This document shows, one piece after another, positions 1 through 7,330 of a stretch of 64,000 nt of DNA; positions within the stretch are counted from its first letter, which is position 1; every line of letters starts with the position of its first letter. The notes beneath the pieces are model-generated. The model was given only the letters and a program-made list of their open reading frames with translations. It had not been told where the DNA came from and made no database searches. Made by a program: the position numbers and the translations under genes. This DNA comes from Nonomuraea spiralis (GTDB taxonomy: Bacteria; Actinomycetota; Actinomycetes; Streptosporangiales; Streptosporangiaceae), in contig NZ_BMRC01000001.1 in the NCBI RefSeq assembly GCF_014648435.1, forward strand, positions 72,481-136,480, written 5' to 3'.

Positions 1-185
1 ACGGAGGCGATCTCGCCGAGCAGGCCGTCGGCGTCCTCGGGCAGGCGGGTGCGGAAGTCGCCGTCCCGTACCGCTGTCAGCCCGCCGAGCAGCTGACGCA
101 ACTCCGACTCGCCCACCTCAGCGGGACCTCGGGCACGCTTGGCGCGTCCACCCGAACGTACGGTGCCGACCGTGGGGTCGCTCAT
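1..185 (-). CDS. Large HAMP-domain sensor histidine kinase, N-terminal fragment (cut by window edge)
   Basis: The gene starts at an ATG at 185 on the minus strand, preceded by a good GAGGAAC ribosome-binding site, and runs out of the window after about 61 residues. The visible protein begins MSDPTVGTVRSGGRAKRARG and continues into ELRQLLGGLTAVRDGDFRTR. That segment resembles the start of the very large multi-HAMP hybrid histidine kinases of actinomycetes, in which a basic N-terminus leads straight into the first HAMP-like helix. The family assignment rests on this short stretch and on memory of such proteins, so it is tentative. The neighbouring STAS protein is commonly found beside such regulators in the partner-switching networks of stress sigma factors. 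Confidence 0.55.
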   Translation of the reverse strand, partial: MSDPTVGTVRSGGRAKRARGPAEVGESELRQLLGGLTAVRDGDFRTRLPEDADGLLGEIAS

Positions 186-314
186 GTCGTGTTCCTCGTT
201 CCGTGCTCGCCCGGCATGGAAGAACTTCAACTCTGGGTAGCGGAAGAGTAGCCGCCTGCGCCCAGGCGCGCGCTAGCCCCGAAGTTAGCCAAGAATGCCC
301 TTGCGCGTCGCCGC

Positions 315-677
315 TCACCCGGAACGTTCGGTGGTGGCCCTGGCCGCGGCCACCGCGTCGGCGACGGTGTCGTGCACCGGGACGTGCGTCAGCACCCCGG
401 TGATCTCCAGCAACCGGGCGGGCAGGGGCTGCACCCCCGCCAGGCGCACCGTGCCGGACCTCCCGAGCCGGTCGGTGGAGAAGGCCAGCAGGACGTGCAG
501 GCCCGAGCTGTCCATGAACGGCACCTGGGCCAGGTCGAGCACGACCTGCCGGCCGGGCTCCGGCCGTTCCCCGAGAAAGCTCTCGAACTGGGCGCGGTTG
601 GTGACGTCGAGCTCTCCGCACACGACGATCACGGTCACGCCGGGCTGCTCCCGGCACAGCAGCGTCAGGGATGGCAT
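315..677 (-). CDS. STAS-domain anti-sigma factor antagonist
   Basis: A 120-residue single-domain protein of the SpoIIAA/RsbV family. The STAS core is complete. The conserved phosphorylation loop reads VPFMDSSGLHVLL, with the Asp-Ser-Ser-Gly at residues 56-59; the serine there is the target of the partner anti-sigma kinase in this family. By family knowledge the unphosphorylated protein binds an anti-sigma kinase and frees a stress or sporulation-type sigma factor. It follows the sensor kinase start region on the same strand with 129 bp between them, and no anti-sigma kinase gene is visible here. The ribosome-binding site before the ATG is weak, and a GTG a few codons upstream is an alternative start. 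Confidence 0.85.
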   Translation of the reverse strand: MPSLTLLCREQPGVTVIVVCGELDVTNRAQFESFLGERPEPGRQVVLDLAQVPFMDSSGLHVLLAFSTDRLGRSGTVRLAGVQPLPARLLEITGVLTHVPVHDTVADAVAAARATTERSG

Positions 678-933
678 CGCCGCCGCTCACCGCGCCCGCG
701 GACAGGACGGGGCCTGCGGGGAAGGCACGCCGTCCGGCGCCTGGCCGGCACCGGCCCCGGTGAGGGTCGGGTACATCGAGAAGCCGCGTCCCGCGGGGGG
801 CGGAGCAGTCACCCAAGCAGAATAACCTCCCGGGGTCGCCTGGGACATCCCGCCGTTCGCGGCGCGACCGGCGGGACGTCGGGGGGCAGCCGTAGGGCCT
901 GCCCAGGGCCCGTGCGCGGTGTCAGTGGCCGTA

Positions 934-2424
934 TCAGTGGCCGTGGCCGTGGCCGACGAACGCGCCCGCCGGTCTGCCCGGGGGGACGAGCCCGAGCGAG
1001 ATCACGGCCGCCGCTCCGGCGACGACCGCGCACAGCACGAGCCCCGAGGTGAAACCGGACACCCCGGCCCCCTGCCCCAGGCTGGACGCGGCCACCGTGG
1101 ACACCACCGCCACCCCGATCGAGCCGCCCAGCTCGTGGAAGGTGTTGATGACGCCGGACGCGACGCCGTTCTCGCCGGGCGGGACGTTGGCCATCGTGGT
1201 CGTCGTGGCGGTCACGAAGGCCGGCCCGATCCCCAGGGCGGCCAGTACGAACCCGGGCAGCAGAGTGGTGTACGCGCCGGCCTCGGGGGAGACCCGCGTC
1301 ATCAGCGCCGCCCCCGCGGCGGTCAGCACGAACGCCGCCACCGCCACCGGACGGCCGCCGATCTTCCCGATCAGACGCCCGCCGAGGTGCGCGCCGAGCG
1401 TGATGGCGACGGCGACGGGCAGGAACGTCAGGCCGGTCTTCAGGGCGCTGAAGCCCAGGACGTGCTGGAGGTAGAGGGAGCTGAGGAAGAACAGGCCCAG
1501 CATCAGCCCGGTGGCGACGAGCATGACGAACGCGCCCGAGACGACCGGTCGCCTGGCCAGGGTCTCGATCCGCATGAGCGGGGCCCGTACGGACCGTTCG
1601 ACCAGCACGAACGCGACGTAGGACACGGCGGCCCCGGCCAGCGGCAGCACGGTTCCCGTGGCGCCCCAGCCGCCGTCACCGGCGGAGACGAGGCCGTAGA
1701 TCAGCAGGGCGGTCGCCAGGGTGACGAGCAACGCGCCTCCGACGTCAACGCGCCCACGCCCCGCCCCGGCCTCAGCCGTCGAGCCGTGTGCGCCGTGCGG
1801 GCCATGCGGGCCGTGCGCGGCGTGGCCCTCAAGGGCGGCCGGGACGACGGCGGGGACGGCCGCGAGGACCAGCAGGCCGATGGGCACGTTCACGAAGAAC
1901 ACCCACGTCCAGCCGGGGCCGTCGGTCAGGACGCCGCCGAGGAGCACGCCCAAGGCGGCGCCCGTACCGCCGATCGCGGCCCAGACGGCGAGCGCGCGGG
2001 CCCGGCGCTCGCCCTGGAAGACGGTCGTGATGACGGCCAGGGCGGCGGGGGAGAGCAGCGCCGCGCCCACCCCCTGTACGGCCCGTCCCGCGATGAGCGT
2101 GCCGCCGTCGTCGGCCAGGCCGCAGACGAGCGAGGCCGCGGTGAACAGCGCCAGTCCGGCCAGGAGTGTACGGCGGGGGCCGATCGCGTCGGCGAGCCTC
2201 CCGCCGAGGACCATGAGGCCGCCGAAACACAGCGTGTACGTGGTCACCACCCAGGTGAGCGCCTCACGTCCCAGCGCGAGATCGGTGCCGATGGTGGGCA
2301 GGGCCACCTGGACGACGGTGATGTCGATGATCAGCATGAACTGGGCCAGGCACAACAACACCAGCACCGCCCAACCCTTGCTGCGAACCGCGACGGGATC
2401 CCGCGTCCCAACGTGCTGACTCAT
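934..2424 (-). CDS. MFS drug exporter, DHA2 (EmrB/QacA) family, 14 TM
   Basis: A 496-residue integral membrane protein with the hallmarks of the DHA2 family of proton-driven multidrug exporters. It has an early helix LLCLAQFMLIIDITVVQVAL, the motif region LGGRLADAIGPRRTLLAG between helices 2 and 3, and about 14 hydrophobic segments, which is the usual length for the group. A short histidine/glycine-rich cytoplasmic insert lies near residue 205, and the C-terminus ends in GHGHGH. The start is fixed by AAGGAG seven bases before the ATG. A perfect palindrome abuts that ribosome-binding site, and a TetR gene lies immediately upstream on the same strand, so it is most likely a TetR-repressed efflux pump. 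The exported compound is unknown. Confidence 0.9.
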   Translation of the reverse strand: MSQHVGTRDPVAVRSKGWAVLVLLCLAQFMLIIDITVVQVALPTIGTDLALGREALTWVVTTYTLCFGGLMVLGGRLADAIGPRRTLLAGLALFTAASLVCGLADDGGTLIAGRAVQGVGAALLSPAALAVITTVFQGERRARALAVWAAIGGTGAALGVLLGGVLTDGPGWTWVFFVNVPIGLLVLAAVPAVVPAALEGHAAHGPHGPHGAHGSTAEAGAGRGRVDVGGALLVTLATALLIYGLVSAGDGGWGATGTVLPLAGAAVSYVAFVLVERSVRAPLMRIETLARRPVVSGAFVMLVATGLMLGLFFLSSLYLQHVLGFSALKTGLTFLPVAVAITLGAHLGGRLIGKIGGRPVAVAAFVLTAAGAALMTRVSPEAGAYTTLLPGFVLAALGIGPAFVTATTTTMANVPPGENGVASGVINTFHELGGSIGVAVVSTVAASSLGQGAGVSGFTSGLVLCAVVAGAAAVISLGLVPPGRPAGAFVGHGHGH

Positions 2425-2435
2425 CCCTCAACTCC

Positions 2436-2463
2436 TTAACTTGAACAACGGTGTTCAAGTTAA
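2436..2463. promoter_or_regulatory. Perfect 28-bp palindromic operator for the TetR regulator
   Basis: Two 12-base arms, TTAACTTGAACA and TGTTCAAGTTAA, are exact inverted repeats around a 4-base spacer. The right edge of the site, read toward the exporter gene, touches its ribosome-binding site. Length and symmetry fit a TetR dimer-pair operator, and the TetR gene is next door. No second copy was seen upstream of the TetR gene itself. Confidence 0.8.
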
Positions 2464-2516
2464 GCACAACAAAACGGTACGCCGGTAGGGTGTCGCCGGA
2501 TTGGGGGCATGGCGAA

Positions 2517-2556
2517 GCGCGGCGTTCAGGAGGTGTGGTGACGCGCGGCGTTCAGG
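2517..2556. repeat. Pair of 14-bp direct repeats, 26 bp apart
   Basis: GCGCGGCGTTCAGG occurs at 2517-2530 and again at 2543-2556, between the 3' end of the TetR gene and the exporter operator. No function is evident. Confidence 0.4.
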
Positions 2557-2580
2557 GCGCGCAGGGGGAGGTGGGAGACG

Positions 2581-3183
2581 TCAGGACGCTTGGGCGGAGG
2601 TGAGGAGGGAGAGCATGGTGCGGGTCAGGACGGGCTCGACCTCCTCCGGGGACAGGCGGCCGGCCTCTCGTTCCTGGGCGGCGCTGTGGATGATGGCGAA
2701 GAACGTCGTCACCAGCCACTCCAGCGGCAGGTCCGTACGGAAGTCGCCGTCGTCCTGGCCGCGGGAGATGAGGCGCTCCACCCGTCGCAGCGGGCGGCTG
2801 TGGTGCTCGCGGATACGTTCGGTGGGCAGCACGCGGTCGGCGGCCAGGAACAGGCGGCGGTGCCGGTTGAGGATCTCCCACGACGATCGCAGCAGCCGGG
2901 TCATCGCCTCCGGGGCGGGAGCGGTGTCGAGGGTGTCGTCCTCAAGCACGGCGTCCGCCATGCCGACGGCGTGGTCGAGGACGGCGTCCACCAGGGCCTC
3001 GCGGGAGGGGAAGTGGCCGTACAGGGTGACGCGGCCGACCCCGGCGGCCTTGGCGATGTCGGCCACGCTCGCGCCCGGGTCGTCGCTCAGCAGCCGCGTC
3101 CCGGCTTCCAGGATGGCGGCGATGTTGCGTTCGGCGTCGGCCCGGCGGGCAGGCACCGGCTGTCGGGCGGCGGTCGTCCCCAT
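2581..3183 (-). CDS. TetR/AcrR family transcriptional regulator
   Basis: About 200 residues. The N-terminal helix-turn-helix is clear: AAILEAGTRLLSDDPGASVADIAKAAGVG, followed by the recognition-helix end TLYGHFPSREALVDAVL, which is the standard TetR signature. The C-terminal two thirds form the usual helical ligand-binding domain. I chose the ATG at 3183 (MGTTAARQPV) because the reading frame upstream is arginine-rich and lacks family features; an in-frame start 14 codons earlier exists. The gene precedes the DHA2 exporter on the same strand, and the 28-bp palindrome between them is the obvious target. It is probably a ligand-released repressor of the pump. Confidence 0.9.
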   Translation of the reverse strand: MGTTAARQPVPARRADAERNIAAILEAGTRLLSDDPGASVADIAKAAGVGRVTLYGHFPSREALVDAVLDHAVGMADAVLEDDTLDTAPAPEAMTRLLRSSWEILNRHRRLFLAADRVLPTERIREHHSRPLRRVERLISRGQDDGDFRTDLPLEWLVTTFFAIIHSAAQEREAGRLSPEEVEPVLTRTMLSLLTSAQAS

Positions 3184-3301
3184 GCACCCCAGCCTACGAC
3201 GCCCGCACTCGAAGATCGCCCGCACCCTCGGCGAACCACCGCCCGGAGGGCCCGACGGGAGGGCTCGGCGGCGGCCTGACAGCCCCAGCGCCGGGGGCGG
3301 G

Positions 3302-3745
3302 TCAGATGGTGAGGGTGTGGTCCAGGAGGGACTGGAGGGTGACGGCGCCCGCTACGCGGCCCGCCTCCACGATCGCGACCAGGGGGCTGTGTGTGCGGGC
3401 CATGAGGGCGGCCAGTTCGAGCACGGTCGCCTTCGGGTCCGCCACCGGCAGCTCGCGCGGCTGCGCGGGAAGGGATTCGCGGACGGTACGCGTGCCGAGC
3501 CTGCGCAGGAACAGGTCCGCGTGGGCCTCGTCCACGACCCGGGCCAGCGCGGGATCGTCCTGGCAGTAGGCCGGTACGGCCAGCCGGAGCACCTGGGTGC
3601 CGGGGAGGATGCTGTGCGGGCGGCCGTCGCCGTCGATCACGATGAGGCCGGGGAGGTCGCGTTCGGCCAGCAGGCGGGCGGCGTCGAGCGCCGACGTGTC
3701 GAGCGTGACCGTCGGGAAGTCTGTCATGAGATCGCGTGCGCGCAT
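3302..3745 (-). CDS. CBS-domain pair protein
   Basis: A 147-residue protein built of two CBS motifs: residues about 1-60 (MRARDLMTDFPTVTLDTSAL through DLPGLIVIDGDGRPHSILPG) and about 90-147 (PVADPKATVLELAALMARTH then VAGAVTLQSLLDHTL). Such pairs bind adenosine nucleotides and act as energy sensors or protein modules. A related arrangement, with a longer spacer between motifs, is common in actinobacterial stand-alone CBS proteins. The ATG at 3745 begins exactly at the conserved RDLM motif. A start 23 codons upstream would add a low-complexity segment with no family match. No partner enzyme or channel is fused or adjacent. Confidence 0.8.
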   Translation of the reverse strand: MRARDLMTDFPTVTLDTSALDAARLLAERDLPGLIVIDGDGRPHSILPGTQVLRLAVPAYCQDDPALARVVDEAHADLFLRRLGTRTVRESLPAQPRELPVADPKATVLELAALMARTHSPLVAIVEAGRVAGAVTLQSLLDHTLTI

Positions 3746-3827
3746 GGGTGTCCGTCCTCCGCGCGCCAGCCTAGCCAACACCTCCGCTTCCTGAGCGACC
3801 GGCGGCCCGCGCATGCCACGGGCCGGG

Positions 3828-4382
3828 TCAGGAAGGGAGGTGGAGGTGGGTGGGGGGTACGTGGTCGGTCAGCCAGACGTTGTTGGCGCTGCGGAGGAAG
3901 CGGTGGCCGGTGGCGTGCAGGTCTCCGGCGGCGACCACCAGCACCACCGGTACGCCCCGGCGCGCGCCCACCCGTACGGCGGTTTCCCGGTCGGGGGACA
4001 GGTGCACGTGGTGGCGGCCCATCGGCCGCAGGCCCTCGCGCCGGATCGCGGCCACGAAGCGGCCCACGGTCCCGTGGTAAAGGTACGCGGGAGGCTCCAC
4101 GGAGGGCAGGCCTAGCTCCACAGGCACGGAGTGACCCTGGCTGGCGCGGATCCTGCCGTCATCGAGCGCGTAGCGGCGTTTGTCGTTGGCCGCCACGACC
4201 TGGCGCAGCTCGTCAGGGGTGATCGGGAAGCCGTGCGCGGAGGCGGCGGCGAGCAGGTCGTCGACGGGCACCCAGCCGGCGGCGTCGAGGGTGAGGCCGA
4301 TGCGGCCCGGGTCGTGGCGCAGGTGCCTGGCCAGGTACTTGGAGACGCGGATCATGCGTTGTTCGTCCATCTGTGCCCCCAT
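3828..4382 (-). CDS. kptA: RNA 2'-phosphotransferase (Tpt1/KptA family)
   Basis: About 184 residues, the normal size of bacterial KptA. The N-terminal winged domain carries VSKYLARHLRHDP. The catalytic half carries RASQGHS (residues 79-85), YHGT (102-105) and HVHLS (125-129), the conserved Arg/His motifs that bind the NAD+ and RNA 2'-phosphate. In eukaryotes and fungi the enzyme transfers the 2'-phosphate left by tRNA splicing to NAD+. Bacteria do not have that splicing pathway, so the natural substrate here is unknown; 2'-phosphate repair or NAD-dependent modification are possibilities. Translation may begin at the second ATG, four codons in (4370). It stands alone between the CBS protein and a regulator gene. 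Confidence 0.9.
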   Translation of the reverse strand: MGAQMDEQRMIRVSKYLARHLRHDPGRIGLTLDAAGWVPVDDLLAAASAHGFPITPDELRQVVAANDKRRYALDDGRIRASQGHSVPVELGLPSVEPPAYLYHGTVGRFVAAIRREGLRPMGRHHVHLSPDRETAVRVGARRGVPVVLVVAAGDLHATGHRFLRSANNVWLTDHVPPTHLHLPS

Positions 4383-4406
4383 TGTGGCAGCGGCGGGCGC
4401 GCGGAG

Positions 4407-5375
4407 TCAGCTCATTTGTGCCCGTACGAGGTCGTCGCCGACGCCCGTACGGCTGTAGAGGACCGAGCGGCCGGCCCGGACGCGGCCGACAAGACCGGCG
4501 TCGAGCAGGACCTTGAGGTGGCGGCCCACCGAGCCCAGGCCCTGGCCGGTGAGCGCGACGAGCTGCGTGGTGCTCTTCGGGGCCTCCAGCAGCACCAGCA
4601 CGCCCGCCCGCGCCTCGCCCAGCAGCCTGCCCAGCGCCTCCGGCGCCGCCGGCGGGCCCACGTCGGCCAGCGGCCCCGAGCACGGGTAGACGATCGCGCA
4701 GCGGCGGGAGCCGTGCCAGCTCACCCAGCCCTGCCGCGGCGTGACCGGGACGAACATCAGCCGGGCGCCCGGCAGGTCCCGAGGCGGGTTGTCGGAGGCG
4801 TTGATCTGCAGCCGGCCGTCCCCGAGCCAGCGCAGGCCGGGACGCATGCCGTCCAGGGCCGCCGCCCAGCCGCCCCGGCCCAGCCGCGCGGTACGGGCCA
4901 CGACGTCGGCCTCCGCGATCCGGCGGCGCCGCGCCCAGGTGGGCCGTACCGTCTCCCGCCACACCCACTCCAGCCGGGCGGCCATGCGCTCGGGCAGGTC
5001 ACGGCGGTGCAGCACGGCGGGGACGGGCCCGCCCAGCGACTCGGTCAGATCCTCGCGCGCCTGATCGGGCGGCGTCTCGCGCACACTCGCCACCTCCTCC
5101 TCGAAGGCGGCCTCGCCCTCCCCCTCGGGCGTGGGCGTGAGGAACGTCGCGTTCCACGTACGGCCCAGCGCGGCCCGGACGAGCAGCGCCGTGATCGGGT
5201 CGGCGGCCTGCCCGGCCCGGTAGGCGGGCAGGTGGGCGGCCAGCCACGCGCCCTCGCCGGGATGGGCGGCCGTGCCGCGTTCCAGCGTCTTCAGCGCGGC
5301 GATCGTCTCGGCCAGCGGCGACAGGACGAACCGGCCGCCCGCGAGCGTGTCGGCGTCCACCTGCCAGAAACCCAT
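4407..5375 (-). CDS. ArsR-like winged-helix regulator with N-terminal DUF5937-type domain
   Basis: A 322-residue protein. The C-terminal 80 residues are an ArsR-type winged helix: EALGRLLGEARAGVLVLLE, then STTQLVALTGQGLGSVGRHL and LKVLLDAGLVGRVRAGRSVLY. The long N-terminal part is the domain usually annotated DUF5937 in actinobacterial ArsR regulators (from memory). It has no cysteine pair resembling a metal site. The start at ATG 5375 (MGFWQVDADTLAG) matches that domain's beginning; the track upstream includes operator DNA. It is divergent from the MFS/bacterioferritin pair, and the intergenic DNA holds three operator repeats, so it probably represses both directions. Confidence 0.8.
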   Translation of the reverse strand: MGFWQVDADTLAGGRFVLSPLAETIAALKTLERGTAAHPGEGAWLAAHLPAYRAGQAADPITALLVRAALGRTWNATFLTPTPEGEGEAAFEEEVASVRETPPDQAREDLTESLGGPVPAVLHRRDLPERMAARLEWVWRETVRPTWARRRRIAEADVVARTARLGRGGWAAALDGMRPGLRWLGDGRLQINASDNPPRDLPGARLMFVPVTPRQGWVSWHGSRRCAIVYPCSGPLADVGPPAAPEALGRLLGEARAGVLVLLEAPKSTTQLVALTGQGLGSVGRHLKVLLDAGLVGRVRAGRSVLYSRTGVGDDLVRAQMS

Positions 5376-5400
5376 GCCACCGCCCTGATCCCACCCGCTG

Positions 5401-5478
5401 TTCCGCCGGTGCACGAAGTCTCGCCTGTTGTTTCGCCGGTACGCGAAGTCTTGCCCGTTGTTTCGCCGGTACGCGAAA
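5401..5478. promoter_or_regulatory. Three helically phased 30-bp repeats containing operator palindromes
   Basis: Three head-to-tail repeats start at 5401, 5431 and 5461. The second and third contain TTTCGC-N6-GCGAA(A) with the identical core TTTCGCCGGTACGCGAA. The first is diverged (TTCCGCCGGTGCACGAA). The 30-bp period is close to three helical turns, so repressor dimers would sit on the same DNA face. The array lies between the divergent regulator (start 5375) and the MFS gene (start 5520), and is the likely operator for the ArsR-like protein. Confidence 0.75.
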
Positions 5479-5519
5479 CAGTAACGCCCGTCGCCGCCGG
5501 TCGCGAAGACTGCCGTCCC

Positions 5520-6737
5520 ATGCGCACATACCGGGACCTGTTCGGCAGGTCCGGATTCACCCCGCTGTTCCTGGTCTCGTCCGGTCAGGTGGCGGGGCAG
5601 ACGGTGAGCGGGCTCGCCCTCGGCACCCTCGTCTACGCGGGCACCGGGTCGCCGCTGCTGTCCGGGCTGGCCATGTTCGGCCCGGCCCTGTCCCAGGCGG
5701 TCGGCGCGGCGACCCTGCTGTCGGCGGCCGACCGGCTGCCGCCGCGCGCCGCGCTGACCGGGCTCTCGCTGGTGTCCGCGCTCGCCGCCGCCGTCCTGGC
5801 CGTCCCCGGGCTGCCCGTGTGGGGGATGCTCGTCATCGTGCTGGCCCTCGGCGTGCTCTCCTCACTCGGCGGCGGCGTCCGCTACGGGCTGCTGAACGAG
5901 CTGCTCGACCAGGACGGCTACCTGCTCGGCCGGTCGGTGCTCAACATGTCCTCCGGGATCGTGCAGATCGCCGGGTTCGGCGCGGGCGGCGTACTGGTGA
6001 CCGTCCTGTCGCCGCGCGGGACGCTGCTCGCCGCGGCGGCCATCCACCTGGCCGCCGCCCTGGCCGGGCTCGGCCTCGGCCGGCGGCGCCCGCGCGCGGC
6101 CGGGCGGCCCTCGCCCGCCGAGACCTGGCGCGACAACGCCCGCCTGTGGTCCTCCCGCCCGCGCCGGCACGTCTACCTGGCGCTCTGGCTGCCCAACGGC
6201 CTGATCGTCGGCTGCGAGTCGCTGTTCGTGCCCCTCGCGCCCGAACGGGCCGGGCTGCTGTTCGCCTGCGCGGCCGCGGGCATGCTCGCCGGGGACGTGC
6301 TGGCCGGGCGGTTCGTGCCGCCGCACTGGCGGGCGCGGCTGGTCACGCCGCTGCACCTGCTGCTCGCGCTGCCGTACCTGGCCTTCGTGGTGTACCCGTC
6401 GCCCGTGCTGATCGCGCTCGCCTCGGCCGGGTACGCCGCGACCCTGCTGCTCCAGGACCGGCTCATGGCGCTCACGCCCCCCGAGCTGAGCGGGCACGCG
6501 CTCGGGCTGCACTCCGCCGGCATGATCACCACGCAGGGCCTGGCCGCCGTGCTCGCCGGCGCCCTGGCCGAACGCACCTCGCCCGTCGTCTCCATGGCCG
6601 TGCTGGCCGCGGCGTCGGCGGCGATCACCCTGGCGCTGGTTCCCCGCCTGCGGCCCGCCCGTGTCGCAACCGCCCGGAATGCTCCGGCGAAGCTACCGTT
6701 GACCAGGGGAAATCGCCGGGGGAAGGACAGCTCATGA
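5520..6737 (+). CDS. MFS transporter, 12 TM
   Basis: A 405-residue membrane protein of the major facilitator superfamily, with about 12 hydrophobic segments and an arginine-rich cytoplasmic loop (LGRRRPRAAGRPSP) around residue 185, the usual mid-point. The start ATG at 5520 follows the operator array directly; the long open frame upstream of it is antisense to the regulator gene and not real. Its stop overlaps the start of the bacterioferritin gene (ATGA), so the two are translationally coupled. Substrate is not evident; coupling to an iron-storage-type protein suggests a role in metal, siderophore or oxidative stress handling, but this is inference from context only. Confidence 0.85.
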   Translation: MRTYRDLFGRSGFTPLFLVSSGQVAGQTVSGLALGTLVYAGTGSPLLSGLAMFGPALSQAVGAATLLSAADRLPPRAALTGLSLVSALAAAVLAVPGLPVWGMLVIVLALGVLSSLGGGVRYGLLNELLDQDGYLLGRSVLNMSSGIVQIAGFGAGGVLVTVLSPRGTLLAAAAIHLAAALAGLGLGRRRPRAAGRPSPAETWRDNARLWSSRPRRHVYLALWLPNGLIVGCESLFVPLAPERAGLLFACAAAGMLAGDVLAGRFVPPHWRARLVTPLHLLLALPYLAFVVYPSPVLIALASAGYAATLLLQDRLMALTPPELSGHALGLHSAGMITTQGLAAVLAGALAERTSPVVSMAVLAAASAAITLALVPRLRPARVATARNAPAKLPLTRGNRRGKDSS

Positions 6738-7273
6738 CGCAGACGGACGACTTCGTGCTCGACGTCACCAGGATCCGCGAGCAGGTACGCCAGAAGATGG
6801 ACGATGGGCCGATCACCCAGACCTTCGGCCACGACCCGCGGAAAGTCATCGAAGTCCTCAACGACGTGATCGCCACCGAGGTGGTGTGCTGGCTCAGGTA
6901 CACCCGGCACGCCATCTCCGCCAAGGGCATCGACCGCGCGCAGGTGGCGGCCGAGTTCACCGAGCACGCCAAGGAGGAGCTCGACCACGCGCTCCGCGCC
7001 GCCGAACGCGTCAGCCAGCTCGGCGGCGAACCGGACTTCGACCCCGCCAAGCTCGTCCAGCGCTCCCACACCGACTACCAGGTGCCCGCCGACACCGACC
7101 TGAAGGCGCTGCTGGAGGCCAACCTGTGGGCCGAGCGCATCGTCATCTCCACCTACCAGGAGATCATCCGCTGGCTCGGCGAGGGCGACCCCACCACCCG
7201 CCGGCTCATGGAGTCGATCCTGGAAGAGGAGGAGGAGCACGCCGACGACCTCACCGACCTGCTCGGGGTCTAG
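6734..7273 (+). CDS. Bacterioferritin-type di-iron four-helix protein
   Basis: A 179-residue ferritin-like protein. The expected di-iron ligands are all in place: E49 (ATEVVCWLRY), E82 and H85 (EELDHA), E134 (LWAERIV), E166 and H169 (EEEEHADDL). It has an N-terminal extension of about 30 residues compared with E. coli Bfr, and no obvious haem-binding methionine at the usual place. By family it oxidises Fe(II) and stores it, or protects DNA from peroxide chemistry. It overlaps the upstream MFS gene by four bases and should share its promoter and ArsR-type control. A strong hairpin follows the stop codon. Confidence 0.85.
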   Translation: MTQTDDFVLDVTRIREQVRQKMDDGPITQTFGHDPRKVIEVLNDVIATEVVCWLRYTRHAISAKGIDRAQVAAEFTEHAKEELDHALRAAERVSQLGGEPDFDPAKLVQRSHTDYQVPADTDLKALLEANLWAERIVISTYQEIIRWLGEGDPTTRRLMESILEEEEEHADDLTDLLGV

Positions 7274-7283
7274 AACCGCGCTT

Positions 7284-7303
7284 GGGCCGCCGTTGGGCGG
7301 CCC
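7284..7303. terminator. GC-rich hairpin after bacterioferritin gene
   Basis: A perfect 8-bp stem (GGGCCGCC / GGCGGCCC) with a GTTG loop begins 10 bases past the stop codon. There is no T tract, as is usual for actinomycete terminators, so it may terminate weakly or only stabilise the 3' end. Confidence 0.5.
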
Positions 7304-7330
7304 GTGAGGCGGCCCGGGTAAGTGCCCGGC

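Noticed and set aside
678..933. Possible small gene between the STAS and exporter genes
   Set aside because: Open frames there are Arg/Pro-rich shadows without ribosome-binding sites; I see no supported gene in this 256-bp gap.
4131..5519. In-frame upstream extension of the MFS gene
   Set aside because: It passes antisense through the regulator gene and the operator array; the ATG at 5520 begins the first membrane-type segment.
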